From an uncultured Oscillospiraceae bacterium (GTDB lineage: Bacteria; Bacillota; Clostridia; Oscillospirales; Oscillospiraceae): DNA of 37,402 nucleotides. The notes below the pieces were generated by a model. It ran no database searches, was not told the origin of the DNA, and saw only the letters and a program-made list of their open reading frames with translations. Below, in pieces: positions 1-6,970 of this stretch. Both the position numbers and the translations under genes were made by a program. The stretch spans positions 1 through 37,402 of the forward strand of contig CALXDJ010000018.1 in the NCBI GenBank assembly GCA_944387035.1, read 5' to 3'. Position 1 is the stretch's first letter; each line of letters begins with the position of its first letter.

Positions 1-3
1 CAG

Positions 4-147
4 TCATGATGTAATGTTTTTTGGTGTAATCCACCCTCTATACATTACATCATGGTTCTGGATGCTGTTGGACTCGCCCTCCCGGTCATCCTCCTGGCTG
101 AGCCGGGCGTACAAAATATCATAGAGTTCCTGGTTTGCCTGTTTCAT
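4..147 (-). pseudogene. Serine recombinase, 5' fragment broken after about 31 codons
   Basis: From the ATG at 147, preceded by AAAGGAGC, the product begins with the N-terminus typical of the large serine recombinases of Tn4451-like elements (motif YARLSQEDD, then ESNSIQN). In that family SIQNQ is followed by hundreds more residues. Here the homology stops at about position 55, and the frame runs 17 unrelated codons to a TGA at 4-6. The break coincides with the arm of a perfect inverted repeat (5-54), so an insertion or rearrangement inside the gene is likely. The rest of the recombinase may lie outside the window. TnpW and mobilisation genes follow on the same strand, as in related elements. 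The fragment retains the probable catalytic Ser region but cannot be active alone. Confidence 0.75.
5..54. repeat. 12-bp perfect inverted repeat around a 26-bp loop
   Basis: CATGATGTAATG (5-16) and its exact complement CATTACATCATG (43-54) flank a 26-bp spacer. The right arm begins exactly where the recombinase reading frame loses homology. It could be the end of an inserted mobile element or a small hairpin insertion; the window edge prevents a decision. Confidence 0.6.
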
Positions 148-233
148 CTTCTGCTCCTTTCTTTCCGGCAAACCGATACGGTATGGCTCAAGCATACCGC
201 ATCGGTCCCCGGAAGTCTATCCCCAGTAGGGAT

Positions 234-512
234 TTATTTCTTCTCCTCCCGCAGGTCGATGTACTCCAGCAGGCGGTCCGTGGGAGTGACCGAGGTGGTG
301 GGGAAGAAGGAGCTGACTAAAAAGTTCCGCTTGTCCACCAGCATGGTGCGCCGCACCCGCTTCCCCTCCGGTCCCGTGGCTACCTCGGTGTCCTCAAAAC
401 GGGTGGAGACCAATCCGTCTCCCTCCGGCTGGACGGCGGACTGGGCATAGTCGCAGGAGCCCAGTACGCCTGTCTCCAAAAAATGCTGCAATTCTGTCTT
501 GTTATTTTTCAA
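234..512 (-). CDS. tnpW: TnpW-family transposon-encoded protein
   Basis: A 92-residue protein. It resembles the small TnpW proteins encoded beside the serine recombinase in Tn4451/4453-like elements: a variable N-terminus, then a core with KRVRRTMLVDKRNFLVSSFF and a C-terminal TPTDRLLEYID helix. The likely start is TTG at 512, because GGAGG lies nine bases upstream; no ATG in this frame has a comparable site. The longer in-frame extension to 614 runs through the end of the relaxase gene and is unlikely to be translated. The role in the family is unknown, possibly modulating recombinase or transfer. Position between relaxase and recombinase matches the expected order. Confidence 0.7.
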   Translation of the reverse strand: MKNNKTELQHFLETGVLGSCDYAQSAVQPEGDGLVSTRFEDTEVATGPEGKRVRRTMLVDKRNFLVSSFFPTTSVTPTDRLLEYIDLREEKK

Positions 513-534
513 TGGCGTGTTCCTCCATAAATGA

Positions 535-2019
535 TTATTGCATGGTCTGCTCCCAGGTCTGTTCTTCCGGTTCCTCCGGTACCTGTTCAGCTTCCGGGGG
601 TTCTCCGGCGGCATGCGCCAACGCCATTACCGCGCCGGCCACAAGGCCGATGAACACGCCGATGTTTTTGGCCTCTTGCTCCGCCTGGGCGCGGCGGGAC
701 CGCTCCTCGGCATCATCCCCGTCCTCATCCAGCAGCGTTCCCGCTGCCGCAAGGCCGTACAGGCCGGCATGGAGCGGACTCAGGGGAGCAGGTCCCGGAT
801 GCCGCTGATCACCGTCGCCGTGCCGTACCCCAGCCCCAGCAGCACTGCTACGATGAACGACACCAGCACGATCCATTTGACCACTACGGTCAGGTCGAAG
901 TCCGGGAGCCGGTCCAGCCATTTGCAGGACCGTTTCTCTTTCTTTTTCCCAGCCTGTTGCAGCTGGGCCTGTATTTGGGCCACATCCCGCGCCAGCGCCT
1001 CCGCCTGCTCCCGGGTGGGAAGCTGCCCTACCTGTCGGGACAAATCCCGAAACAGGGCCTCCTGTGGGCCGGCGCTGGCCTCCAGCCGCTCCAGCCGGTC
1101 GCTGGTTGCCCTCCCCAGCCGGTACAGGGCGCTGAGCATGCTCAGCAGATCCTCCCAGTCCTGCCGGGTGAGACCGTCCGGTGGCATGGCCGGTAGGGAC
1201 GGGACCGATGGCTGGTTCAATTTCTTCAGTTCTTCCACGGACAATCTCTGTCCGGATTCTAAATTCATGCTCCATGACCTCCTTGGTGTACTTTCTGTCG
1301 TGGAGCCGGTCGTCCCGGCACTTCCTGCCCTCCGGGGTGGTGTAGGTGATGTTCTTCCGGCCCTCCGTCCACCGCACCTGGCAGCCCTCGCTCTCCATCA
1401 GGGAAATGAAGTCCTCACGGGTTTCAGCGTACCTCATGCACTGGTCGATGGTGTTCATCAGCCGGAACTTCCAGCTCTCACCCTTGACGGCGGAGCGGTA
1501 CTCCCGGGTACCCATGCTCTGGACCTTTTTCTTCCCCTGCTCTTGAGGAAGAACAGAGAACCCGTGCAGGACGCACAGCTCGTCCGAGAGCGCACGCAAA
1601 GTGCGGAGGGTATTGGGCCCCTGCCGGAGCATTTTACCGCTCTCCCAGCACACCGCGTTGACGACGAAGTGGGAGTGGATGTGCTCGGCGTCGGTATGGG
1701 TGGCAATGAGCACCTCACTGTCCGGCCAGGCCTTCGCCGCAAACTCTTGTGCCAGCTCGTGGGCCTGTTCGCCGGTGATCTTCTCCTCCGGGGAGAAGGA
1801 CTGGACATAGTGATAGAACCATGTTGGGCTCTCCTTTCGGTGCGCCTCCCTGGTGGCGATGAATTCCCGGTCGGCAAGTTGGGGCGCGCAGTTCTGTCCG
1901 CTGACCAGCCGCCGGTCCTCCGTCCCCCGTGTTTTTTCCTCTTGGGACACATACCGGGCGACGCCGCCCACCGCCCCGGCGGACTGTTTCTGATATTTGA
2001 TAAAGGTTACCGTTGCCAT
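535..2019 (-). CDS. MobA/MobL-type relaxase
   Basis: A 494-residue relaxase that would nick oriT and lead plasmid-like DNA into a recipient. The relaxase domain fills residues 1-260. It has the metal-binding HIHSH motif (H113, H115, H117), a conserved KAWPDSEVL segment before it, and Tyr23 or a neighbour as probable nicking residue. The start codon overlaps the mobC stop (ATGA, 2017-2021), so the two are probably translationally coupled. After residue 250 the reading frame continues through a Gly/Pro/Ala/Arg-rich stretch because a second gene (780-1268) is encoded in another frame there. The tail then recovers a plausible, acidic sequence (residues 425-494), which suggests the long frame is really translated. 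An alternative is that the relaxase ends functionally near residue 260 and the tail is a separate product. Confidence 0.85.
   Translation of the reverse strand: MATVTFIKYQKQSAGAVGGVARYVSQEEKTRGTEDRRLVSGQNCAPQLADREFIATREAHRKESPTWFYHYVQSFSPEEKITGEQAHELAQEFAAKAWPDSEVLIATHTDAEHIHSHFVVNAVCWESGKMLRQGPNTLRTLRALSDELCVLHGFSVLPQEQGKKKVQSMGTREYRSAVKGESWKFRLMNTIDQCMRYAETREDFISLMESEGCQVRWTEGRKNITYTTPEGRKCRDDRLHDRKYTKEVMEHEFRIRTEIVRGRTEEIEPAIGPVPTGHATGRSHPAGLGGSAEHAQRPVPAGEGNQRPAGAAGGQRRPTGGPVSGFVPTGRAASHPGAGGGAGAGCGPNTGPAATGWEKERETVLQMAGPAPGLRPDRSGQMDRAGVVHRSSAAGAGVRHGDGDQRHPGPAPLSPLHAGLYGLAAAGTLLDEDGDDAEERSRRAQAEQEAKNIGVFIGLVAGAVMALAHAAGEPPEAEQVPEEPEEQTWEQTMQ
780..1268 (-). CDS. Small single-pass membrane protein nested in the relaxase gene
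   Basis: A 162-residue protein lying entirely inside the relaxase reading frame, same strand, shifted by one base. It has its own canonical ribosome binding site (AAGGAGG, then ATG at 1268). The sequence is protein-like throughout: a Leu/Gln/Glu-rich region likely to form coiled coil (residues 65-105), a Lys-rich stretch (KKKEKR), then one hydrophobic segment (about residues 127-150) and a short C-terminus. It therefore probably sits in the membrane with the bulk in the cytoplasm. Similar small TM proteins follow relaxases in related clostridial elements, and a coupling role in transfer is plausible. I recognise no named family. Confidence 0.7.
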   Translation of the reverse strand: MNLESGQRLSVEELKKLNQPSVPSLPAMPPDGLTRQDWEDLLSMLSALYRLGRATSDRLERLEASAGPQEALFRDLSRQVGQLPTREQAEALARDVAQIQAQLQQAGKKKEKRSCKWLDRLPDFDLTVVVKWIVLVSFIVAVLLGLGYGTATVISGIRDLLP

Positions 2020-2336
2020 CAGCGCGCCTCCCGGCCGGTCAGCTCCCGGAGCTGCTGGTAGATGCCGCCCAGAGCCTCCATCGTCTCGCCCAGACGGACC
2101 TCCCGGATCTTCCCCATGTTGGCCAGCACCACCAGTTGGTTGACATTGCGGCCAATGCCCTTGAGCTCATGGGTGAGCTCCTTCAGGCCGTCGATGACCA
2201 CCACCCGATGCCGCAGGGCGGCGGCCCGGACGTAGGCCCCGGTGGACATGTGGGCCAACTCCGCTTTGGCCCGGATCGTTTCATACTGCTCCGGCGTCAC
2301 CCGGAGCGTGATCCGTTTCTCTTTCTTCTGTTTCAA
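2019..2336 (-). CDS. mobC: MobC-type relaxosome accessory protein
   Basis: A 105-residue protein with a Lys-rich N-terminus, a ribbon-helix-helix-like segment (ITLRVTPEQYETIRAKAELA) and the MobC signature around GIGRNVNQLVVLAN near residues 80-90. MobC proteins bind oriT and help the relaxase open the nick site. The stop codon overlaps the relaxase start in ATGA, so the two form one operon. A cluster of four hairpins directly upstream (2361-2451) is the expected location for oriT. Length is normal for the family and I see no defect. Confidence 0.87.
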   Translation of the reverse strand: MKQKKEKRITLRVTPEQYETIRAKAELAHMSTGAYVRAAALRHRVVVIDGLKELTHELKGIGRNVNQLVVLANMGKIREVRLGETMEALGGIYQQLRELTGREAR

Positions 2337-2360
2337 TCTTCGTACCTCCGTAAAGTGGGT

Positions 2361-2451
2361 CCGGGCTTCCGCCCGGAATACGCCGGTTTTCCGGCGGCGC
2401 CAAGACCGACAAAGTCGGACAGGCGCTCTGCTTGCCCTCTCTAAAGAGAGG
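2361..2451. other. oriT candidate: four consecutive hairpins
   Basis: Four perfect stem-loops lie in 91 bp just upstream of mobC: CCGGGC/GCCCGG (2361-2376), CGCCGG/CCGGCG (2381-2396), CCGAC/GTCGG (2406-2418, with an outer GCGCC/GGCGC stem 2397-2426) and CCTCTCT/AGAGAGG (2436-2451). No gene occupies the stretch. Such arrays beside mobC are characteristic of transfer origins; the nick site is not identified. Confidence 0.5.
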
Positions 2452-2481
2452 AATCTCCGTTATCGGCAGCCTTTCAGCGTC

Positions 2482-2808
2482 TTATCGGAACAGTTCCAGG
2501 AACTCCTCCACGGAGCTGACCGCCCCGGCCTGCTTCCAGTAGTGGTAACGGAGCAGATCGCAGAGTGTGCGGAAATTTACCTCCGCCATTTCCAGCATAC
2601 GATCCATCGCAAGGGCCTGCTGGAAAGCAGTCAATTCCGTCTGCCGCTCCGGGCGGCGGATGAAGGATCTCACCGCCTCTGCCGGGGGAAGCTCCCCGTC
2701 ATCCATAGACTGTTCCATCGTCTCCATGATGGTGCGCAGGGCTTCCGCCGTGCAGCGGTCCGCCAGGGTATCCAAAAGCAATTTCAGATCTTTCTCCAAC
2801 AGATTCAT
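2482..2808 (-). CDS. Unrecognised small acidic protein of the mobilisable element
   Basis: A 108-residue, Leu/Glu-rich, apparently all-helical protein with no membrane segment and no motif I can assign. Its start overlaps the stop of the RepA-like ATPase by four bases (2805-2808), so it is translated from the same transcript and probably coupled to it. Small proteins in this position, between the replication ATPase and mobC, occur in related elements. A role in replication or its control is inference from position only. Confidence 0.65.
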   Translation of the reverse strand: MNLLEKDLKLLLDTLADRCTAEALRTIMETMEQSMDDGELPPAEAVRSFIRRPERQTELTAFQQALAMDRMLEMAEVNFRTLCDLLRYHYWKQAGAVSSVEEFLELFR

Positions 2809-3905
2809 TTGTCCGCGCCTCCTACGTTGGAAGTATCTGTTCGATTTGGTGACGGCTGCGACGGCTGTGACAACAAATTTGGTACTGGGCCTGTATCGTT
2901 TTTCCCGTCACTGCCGTCATTGCCGTCACCCAAACGGGTCAGGGTCAGCTCCCGCCGGTCCCGGCTGCGGCGGCTCCGGAGGGTGATCCCCAGGCGGGAC
3001 AGCTCCTCCTGACGGCGGAGCAGGTGCTTCATCAGCACATTGGGCCGGGGCTTTTCTCTGCCATAAGGCCCCAGCGCCTCCGCCAGTTCCGTGGCGGTGC
3101 CGGTAAATTCCCGGCGCTCCGTGAGGAATGCAGAGAGGGCGCGCAGGACTTCGTCGTGAGGTTCCTCGGCGGGTTCTCCTCCGGATACCAACTTCCAGAC
3201 GTGGGCGTCCTGATCGAATTCCAGTGTCAGTTCCTGGTACTCGATGTCCCGCCCGGTGCAGTAGAGGGTGGCGGTGCTGCCGCTGCGCACTCCCTTTTTC
3301 AGCACCAGATTGGTGTCTGTGGCCCCGCTGATGCCGGTGGTGCCGGAGATCATGTTCATGGGGTCCTCGTCATTCAGCTTCCGCAGGTGGTGGATCAGCA
3401 GAACGGCGATGCGGTGCCGGTCCGCCAGCTCCTTCAGAACGCCCAGGTCCCGGTAGTCGCTGGCGTAGGGATTTGCTTCGTTTCCCACTGCCCGGATGCG
3501 CTGGAGGGTGTCGATGACCACCAGAGCCGTGTCCGGGTGTCCGGCGAGAAAGCCCTCGATCTGTTCCACCAGACCGGTGTGGAGCCTCTCGGACATGGTG
3601 GCGAAGCACAGGCCCGCGGGCGCGTCATCGGTAAGATCCAGCAGGCGGCTTTGGATGCGGGACCAGCTGTCCTCCAGGCAGAGGTAGAGAACGCCGCCCT
3701 GGGCGGTGGGGAAATTCCAGACCGGCTCCCCCTTGGCGACGCACAGGCAGAGCCACAGGGCCAGCCAGGATTTTCCCACTTTCGGGGAGCCAGCCAGGAT
3801 ATGTAGTCCCTGGGGAAGCAGGCGGTCCACCACAAAACGGATGGGCGGCAGGATGGTGCTCATCAGCGTTTCGCCGTCCAGATAGGTCAACGGGGTTTGG
3901 TTCAT
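2805..3905 (-). CDS. RepA-like hexameric AAA helicase (plasmid/element replication)
   Basis: A 366-residue RecA-fold ATPase of the RepA/RSF1010-like group (AAA_25 type). Walker A is GSPKVGKS at residues 39-46, preceded by a short N-terminal region and followed by a Walker B segment ALVVIDT near residues 126-132 and the LLIHHLRK sensor segment near 174-181. The C-terminal third looks like a winged-helix region with a polar, Asn/Gly/Asp-rich tail. Such proteins unwind DNA during replication of plasmids and integrative elements. AAGAAGGG stands before the ATG at 3905. It is the first gene of the minus-strand run towards mobC. Replication in this element is inferred, since no initiator is visible. 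Confidence 0.75.
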   Translation of the reverse strand: MNQTPLTYLDGETLMSTILPPIRFVVDRLLPQGLHILAGSPKVGKSWLALWLCLCVAKGEPVWNFPTAQGGVLYLCLEDSWSRIQSRLLDLTDDAPAGLCFATMSERLHTGLVEQIEGFLAGHPDTALVVIDTLQRIRAVGNEANPYASDYRDLGVLKELADRHRIAVLLIHHLRKLNDEDPMNMISGTTGISGATDTNLVLKKGVRSGSTATLYCTGRDIEYQELTLEFDQDAHVWKLVSGGEPAEEPHDEVLRALSAFLTERREFTGTATELAEALGPYGREKPRPNVLMKHLLRRQEELSRLGITLRSRRSRDRRELTLTRLGDGNDGSDGKNDTGPVPNLLSQPSQPSPNRTDTSNVGGADK

Positions 3906-4128
3906 GGTGACCCTTCTTTCTTTTTTGAGTTTGGTGGGAGGCTCCGGCTGCGGCCATCAGCCGGTTTTCTCTTTGGAAAATTTGCCCCTCACTTATAAGG
4001 ACACTCAGAGGCGATTTGTAAACCGAAAAACGAAAATTTCTCCAAAAAATTTTGCTCCTGTCCAAAGTGGACGGGAGCGGAGACTGGGAACAGTAAAATC
4101 CAGAGAACAAAAGAGCTGAGGAGCTCTG
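3906..4128. other. Leader of the minus-strand element operon; no gene seen
   Basis: This AT-richer stretch separates the RepA-like gene from a helix-turn-helix remnant. A perfect 8-bp inverted repeat, CTCTGTCA/TGACAGAG, spans 4124-4141 across the stop of that remnant and could be an operator or the stem of a weak terminator. I see no convincing open reading frame. Confidence 0.4.
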
Positions 4129-4236
4129 TCATGTGACAGAGTTCCCCAGCTTTTCGTGGAGCTTTTTCAGCCGCTTTGATACCGCCATTTTCGATACGCC
4201 GCAGAGCTTCCCGATCTCCTCCATGGCCAGTTCTCT
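4129..4236 (-). pseudogene. C-terminal helix-turn-helix fragment
   Basis: The last 35 codons before the TGA at 4129 read as a good helix-turn-helix: an AMEEIGKLCGVSK first helix and turn, MAVSKRLKKL as recognition helix, then HEKLG. Upstream of about 4237 the same frame becomes the low-complexity antisense of a permease gene, so the 5' part of this regulator is missing. It may be the truncated control gene of the mobilisable element. An internal ATG (MEEIG) could in principle start a minimal protein, but it lacks a ribosome binding site. Confidence 0.5.
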
Positions 4237-4239
4237 GCC

Positions 4240-5677
4240 ATACACCGAGGGCGGCGGGAAGACCCGCGCCAAGGGCCGCAGGGCCCGGAAGGTCAGCCCC
4301 CTCTCCATGGCCTGGGCCAACCTGGGCCGCAGCCGGGGAAAGACGGTGGTGACGGTGCTCTCCCTCTCCCTGGCGGTGGTGCTGCTGACGGTGACGGTGA
4401 ACATCACCAATGGCTTTGACATGGATAAATATGTCTCTAACTTCACCGCCAGCGACTTCATCGAGGCGGGCGCCGGGAAGTTCCAGAACAGCGTCCTGGA
4501 CTTCACCCCCGACATGGCCGTGCCCCAGTCCGCCATGGACGCCATCGACGCCCAGGGCGGCGTCACCGACGGCGGCGTGGTGTACGGCATGACCTTCGGC
4601 GCCCTGGAGTACGTCACCGAGGACTGGTTCCGGCAGGGCAGGCAGCGCTTCTACACCCCGGAGCAGCTGGACGGCCTGATCCGCCTGACGGAGCGGAACG
4701 AGGCGGGCCTGCTGGCCGACCGGATCCAGCTCTCCGGCATGAGCGATTTTGCCCTGGACCACCTGACGGTGCTGGACGGCGACCTGTCCGCCCTCTATGA
4801 GCCGGGCAGCCGGAAGATTGCCGCCGTGTACAGCGACGACTACGGCAACCCGGAGATGGATTCCCACTGGGTCCGGCTGGGGGACACCGTGACGGTGCGG
4901 TATGTGGAGAAGAGCGAGTTCTACGCCCCGGACACCGGGGAGGTCTGGGCCGCGTACGAGGACATCCCCGACGGGGCCAACTATGTGGAGCGGCCAATCA
5001 AGTACCGGGACGTGGACTACACCGTGGCCGCCCTGGTGACGGTGCCCTTCGCCCTCTCCTACCGCTACTCCGGCGCGGACGAATTTGTGATGAACGATGA
5101 GACCTTCATCCGGGACTCCGGCACGTCGGATGTGATGTACTACGCCTTCGACACCACCGACGAGGCGGGCACCGCCATGGAGTCCTTCCTGGCAGACTAC
5201 ACGGAGAACGTGAACCCGGAGCTGGACTACGAGAGCAAGTCCACCTACGCCGCCGAGTTTGAGAGCATGCGCGCCATGTTCCTGATTTTGGGTGGGGCCC
5301 TGAGCTTCATCGTGGGGCTGGTGGGGGTGCTGAACTTCTTCAACGCCGTTCTCGCCGGCATCATCGCCCGCCGGCGGGAGCTGGCAGTTCTCCAGGCCGT
5401 GGGCATGACCGCCAGGCAGCAGCGCTCCATGCTGGTGTGGGAGGGATTGCTGTACGCCCTGGGGGCGGCTGGCCCTGCTGCTGGCCCTGGTCCTGGGCCC
5501 GGTGGCCTTCCGGCAGTGGAGGGGCTGTTCTGGTTCTTCACCTACCGCCTGGACCTGACGGTCTTCCTGCTGATCGTCCCCCTGTTCGCCCTGCCGGGGG
5601 CGGGCATCCCCGCCCTCACCGTCCGGGCGGCGGAGCGGCACACCGTGGTGGAGCGGCTGCGGACGGTAGAGAGCTGA
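4240..5677 (+). pseudogene. FtsX/MacB-type ABC transporter permease, 5'-truncated
   Basis: The frame encodes the second half of a large permease. A first hydrophobic segment follows SMAWANLGRSRGKTV, then an extracellular domain of about 300 residues, then the conserved FtsX block (helix with GLVGVLNFFNA, followed by ARRRELAVLQAVGMT). Members of this type are about 800 residues with two FtsX units; here the N-terminal unit is missing and homology begins near 4240, where the mobile-element sequence stops. Near the C-terminus (5466-5515) the expected helix is readable only in the next frame, so two compensating indels have scrambled it. No ATPase partner is present. Almost certainly a dead remnant cut by the element. 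Confidence 0.75.
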
Positions 5678-5720
5678 ACCGGTTCCGCGCATCATACAGC
5701 GCTCCAGTCGGCGCGTCCGG

Positions 5721-5746
5721 CGATTGCAAAGCCCCTCTTGCAATCG
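5721..5746. promoter_or_regulatory. 9-8-9 inverted repeat before the LysR gene
   Basis: CGATTGCAA (5721-5729) and TTGCAATCG (5738-5746) form a perfect palindrome with an eight-base spacer, 61 bp before the LysR start. It contains T-N11-A spacing as LysR-family boxes do, so autoregulation is a reasonable reading. A terminator stem for the permease remnant is less likely, since no T-run follows. Confidence 0.4.
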
Positions 5747-5807
5747 CGCGGCGGATGCTTTATGCTCTAAGTATCCGTGAGTTCACTGATTTATGGAGGC
5801 GGCAGCA

Positions 5808-6716
5808 ATGACCTTACAGCAGATCCGCTACTTCACCACCGCCGCAGAATGCGGCTCCATCACGGCGGCGGCGAAAAAGCTGTTCGTGGCGCAGTCCAGC
5901 ATCTCGGAGGCGGTGAAGGAGATCGAGAAGACATACGGGATCACCGCATTCACCCGTCAACGGCGCGGCGTGTCCCTCACCCGCGACGGAGAGGACCTCA
6001 TGATGGAGCTGCTGAGCATCCAGCATCACCTGGAATTCCTGGACGAGAAGTACATGCTGCGGCAGAAGCGGCAGGAGATGCTCTGTGTGGCCTCCCAGCA
6101 CCATATCTGCGGCCTGGACTCCTTCACTGCGTTCATGAACAAGACCGGCGGCAGCTCCTATTGGATCGAATTCCTGGAGTGCAGCACGGACAAAGTCCTG
6201 AGCAATGTGGAGAACGGGGTTGCAGACCTGGGGATCTTATTCTACAGCTGCGATCTGGAGCGGCAGATGGAGCGGGACCTGAAAAACCGGCACCTGTCCT
6301 TCCATCTGCTGGCAGAGGGGATGTCCCACGCCTATTTCAGCGCAAGCCATCCCCTGGCCAGGCAGATGGATGTGAGCACAGAGGAGCTGATGGCATACCC
6401 CTTCATCTCCTACGACCGCCGGACAGGCGGAAACGGCGTGTACACGGATGTGGTCCTCTTCGACAAGTACCAGAAGGTCGTGACCGTGGAGGACCGGGCC
6501 ACCGCCCACGCCATCATGCTGGGAAGCCGTGCCTTTACCGTGGGCAGCGGATTTCGGTCCCTCCTGGACCCGGATCAGATCCAGTGCAAGCCCATCCGGG
6601 ACGGCAAGAAGATCAAGATCGGCTGGCTGTGCAGCCAGCAGAAGCCCCTGTCGGAGAACGCAAAGCAGTATGCCGCGCTTTTGGCTCAGGAGATAAATGC
6701 GCGGGAAAATGGTTGA
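5808..6716 (+). CDS. LysR-family transcriptional regulator
   Basis: A 302-residue regulator with the standard LysR winged helix-turn-helix at residues 1-60 (LQQIRYFTTAAECGSITAAA, then SSISEAVKEIE) and a periplasmic-binding-like effector domain from about residue 90. The ATG at 5808 is chosen over one five codons upstream because GGAGG sits eight bases before it. The gene lies upstream of and parallel to the ABC-importer/amidohydrolase operon, separated by a terminator hairpin and a promoter. It probably controls that operon and itself in response to the imported or hydrolysed compound. Effector unknown. Confidence 0.9.
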   Translation: MTLQQIRYFTTAAECGSITAAAKKLFVAQSSISEAVKEIEKTYGITAFTRQRRGVSLTRDGEDLMMELLSIQHHLEFLDEKYMLRQKRQEMLCVASQHHICGLDSFTAFMNKTGGSSYWIEFLECSTDKVLSNVENGVADLGILFYSCDLERQMERDLKNRHLSFHLLAEGMSHAYFSASHPLARQMDVSTEELMAYPFISYDRRTGGNGVYTDVVLFDKYQKVVTVEDRATAHAIMLGSRAFTVGSGFRSLLDPDQIQCKPIRDGKKIKIGWLCSQQKPLSENAKQYAALLAQEINARENG

Positions 6717-6816
6717 CCTTTATGCATTCTCACAAGCAGGTTCGGCGTGCTGTCAAAAAACCGGCGAATTTTCAGAAAAAAGGTTTCAAAAATTGTGCAA
6801 ATTAGGAAAGACTCGC

Positions 6817-6845
6817 GGGAGCCATCGGAAAAACCGATGGCTCCC
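6817..6845 (+). terminator. Terminator after the LysR gene
   Basis: GGGAGCCATCGG and its perfect complement enclose an AAAAA loop, a 12-bp stem. Only a weak T-rich stretch (AATCTCATTTT) follows. It separates the regulator from the transporter operon. Confidence 0.6.
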
Positions 6846-6862
6846 AATCTCATTTTGAGGGA

Positions 6863-6891
6863 TTGCGGGAGATGTGAAAAGTTTGTATGAT
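6863..6891 (+). promoter_or_regulatory. Sigma-70 type promoter of the ABC importer operon
   Basis: TTGCGG (6863-6868) and TATGAT (6886-6891) are separated by exactly 17 bases, about 80 bp upstream of the first permease gene. It lies directly after the LysR terminator. Confidence 0.5.
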
Positions 6892-6970
6892 TTAGATAAA
6901 AGATAGTACCACGGCGCGCCCAGCGGCGCCGCTGTCCGTCTTATCCGCGGAGGAGGAAGGAGCGATCCCG

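Noticed and set aside
538-2061. A 507-codon plus-strand open frame opposite the relaxase
   Set aside because: The opposite strand has a relaxase with an intact metal motif and coupled mobC; this frame is a codon-bias shadow.
3989-5743. A 584-codon minus-strand open frame opposite the permease remnant
   Set aside because: It is the GC-rich antisense of the FtsX fragment, with His/Gly/Val-rich composition and no recognisable domain or ribosome binding site.
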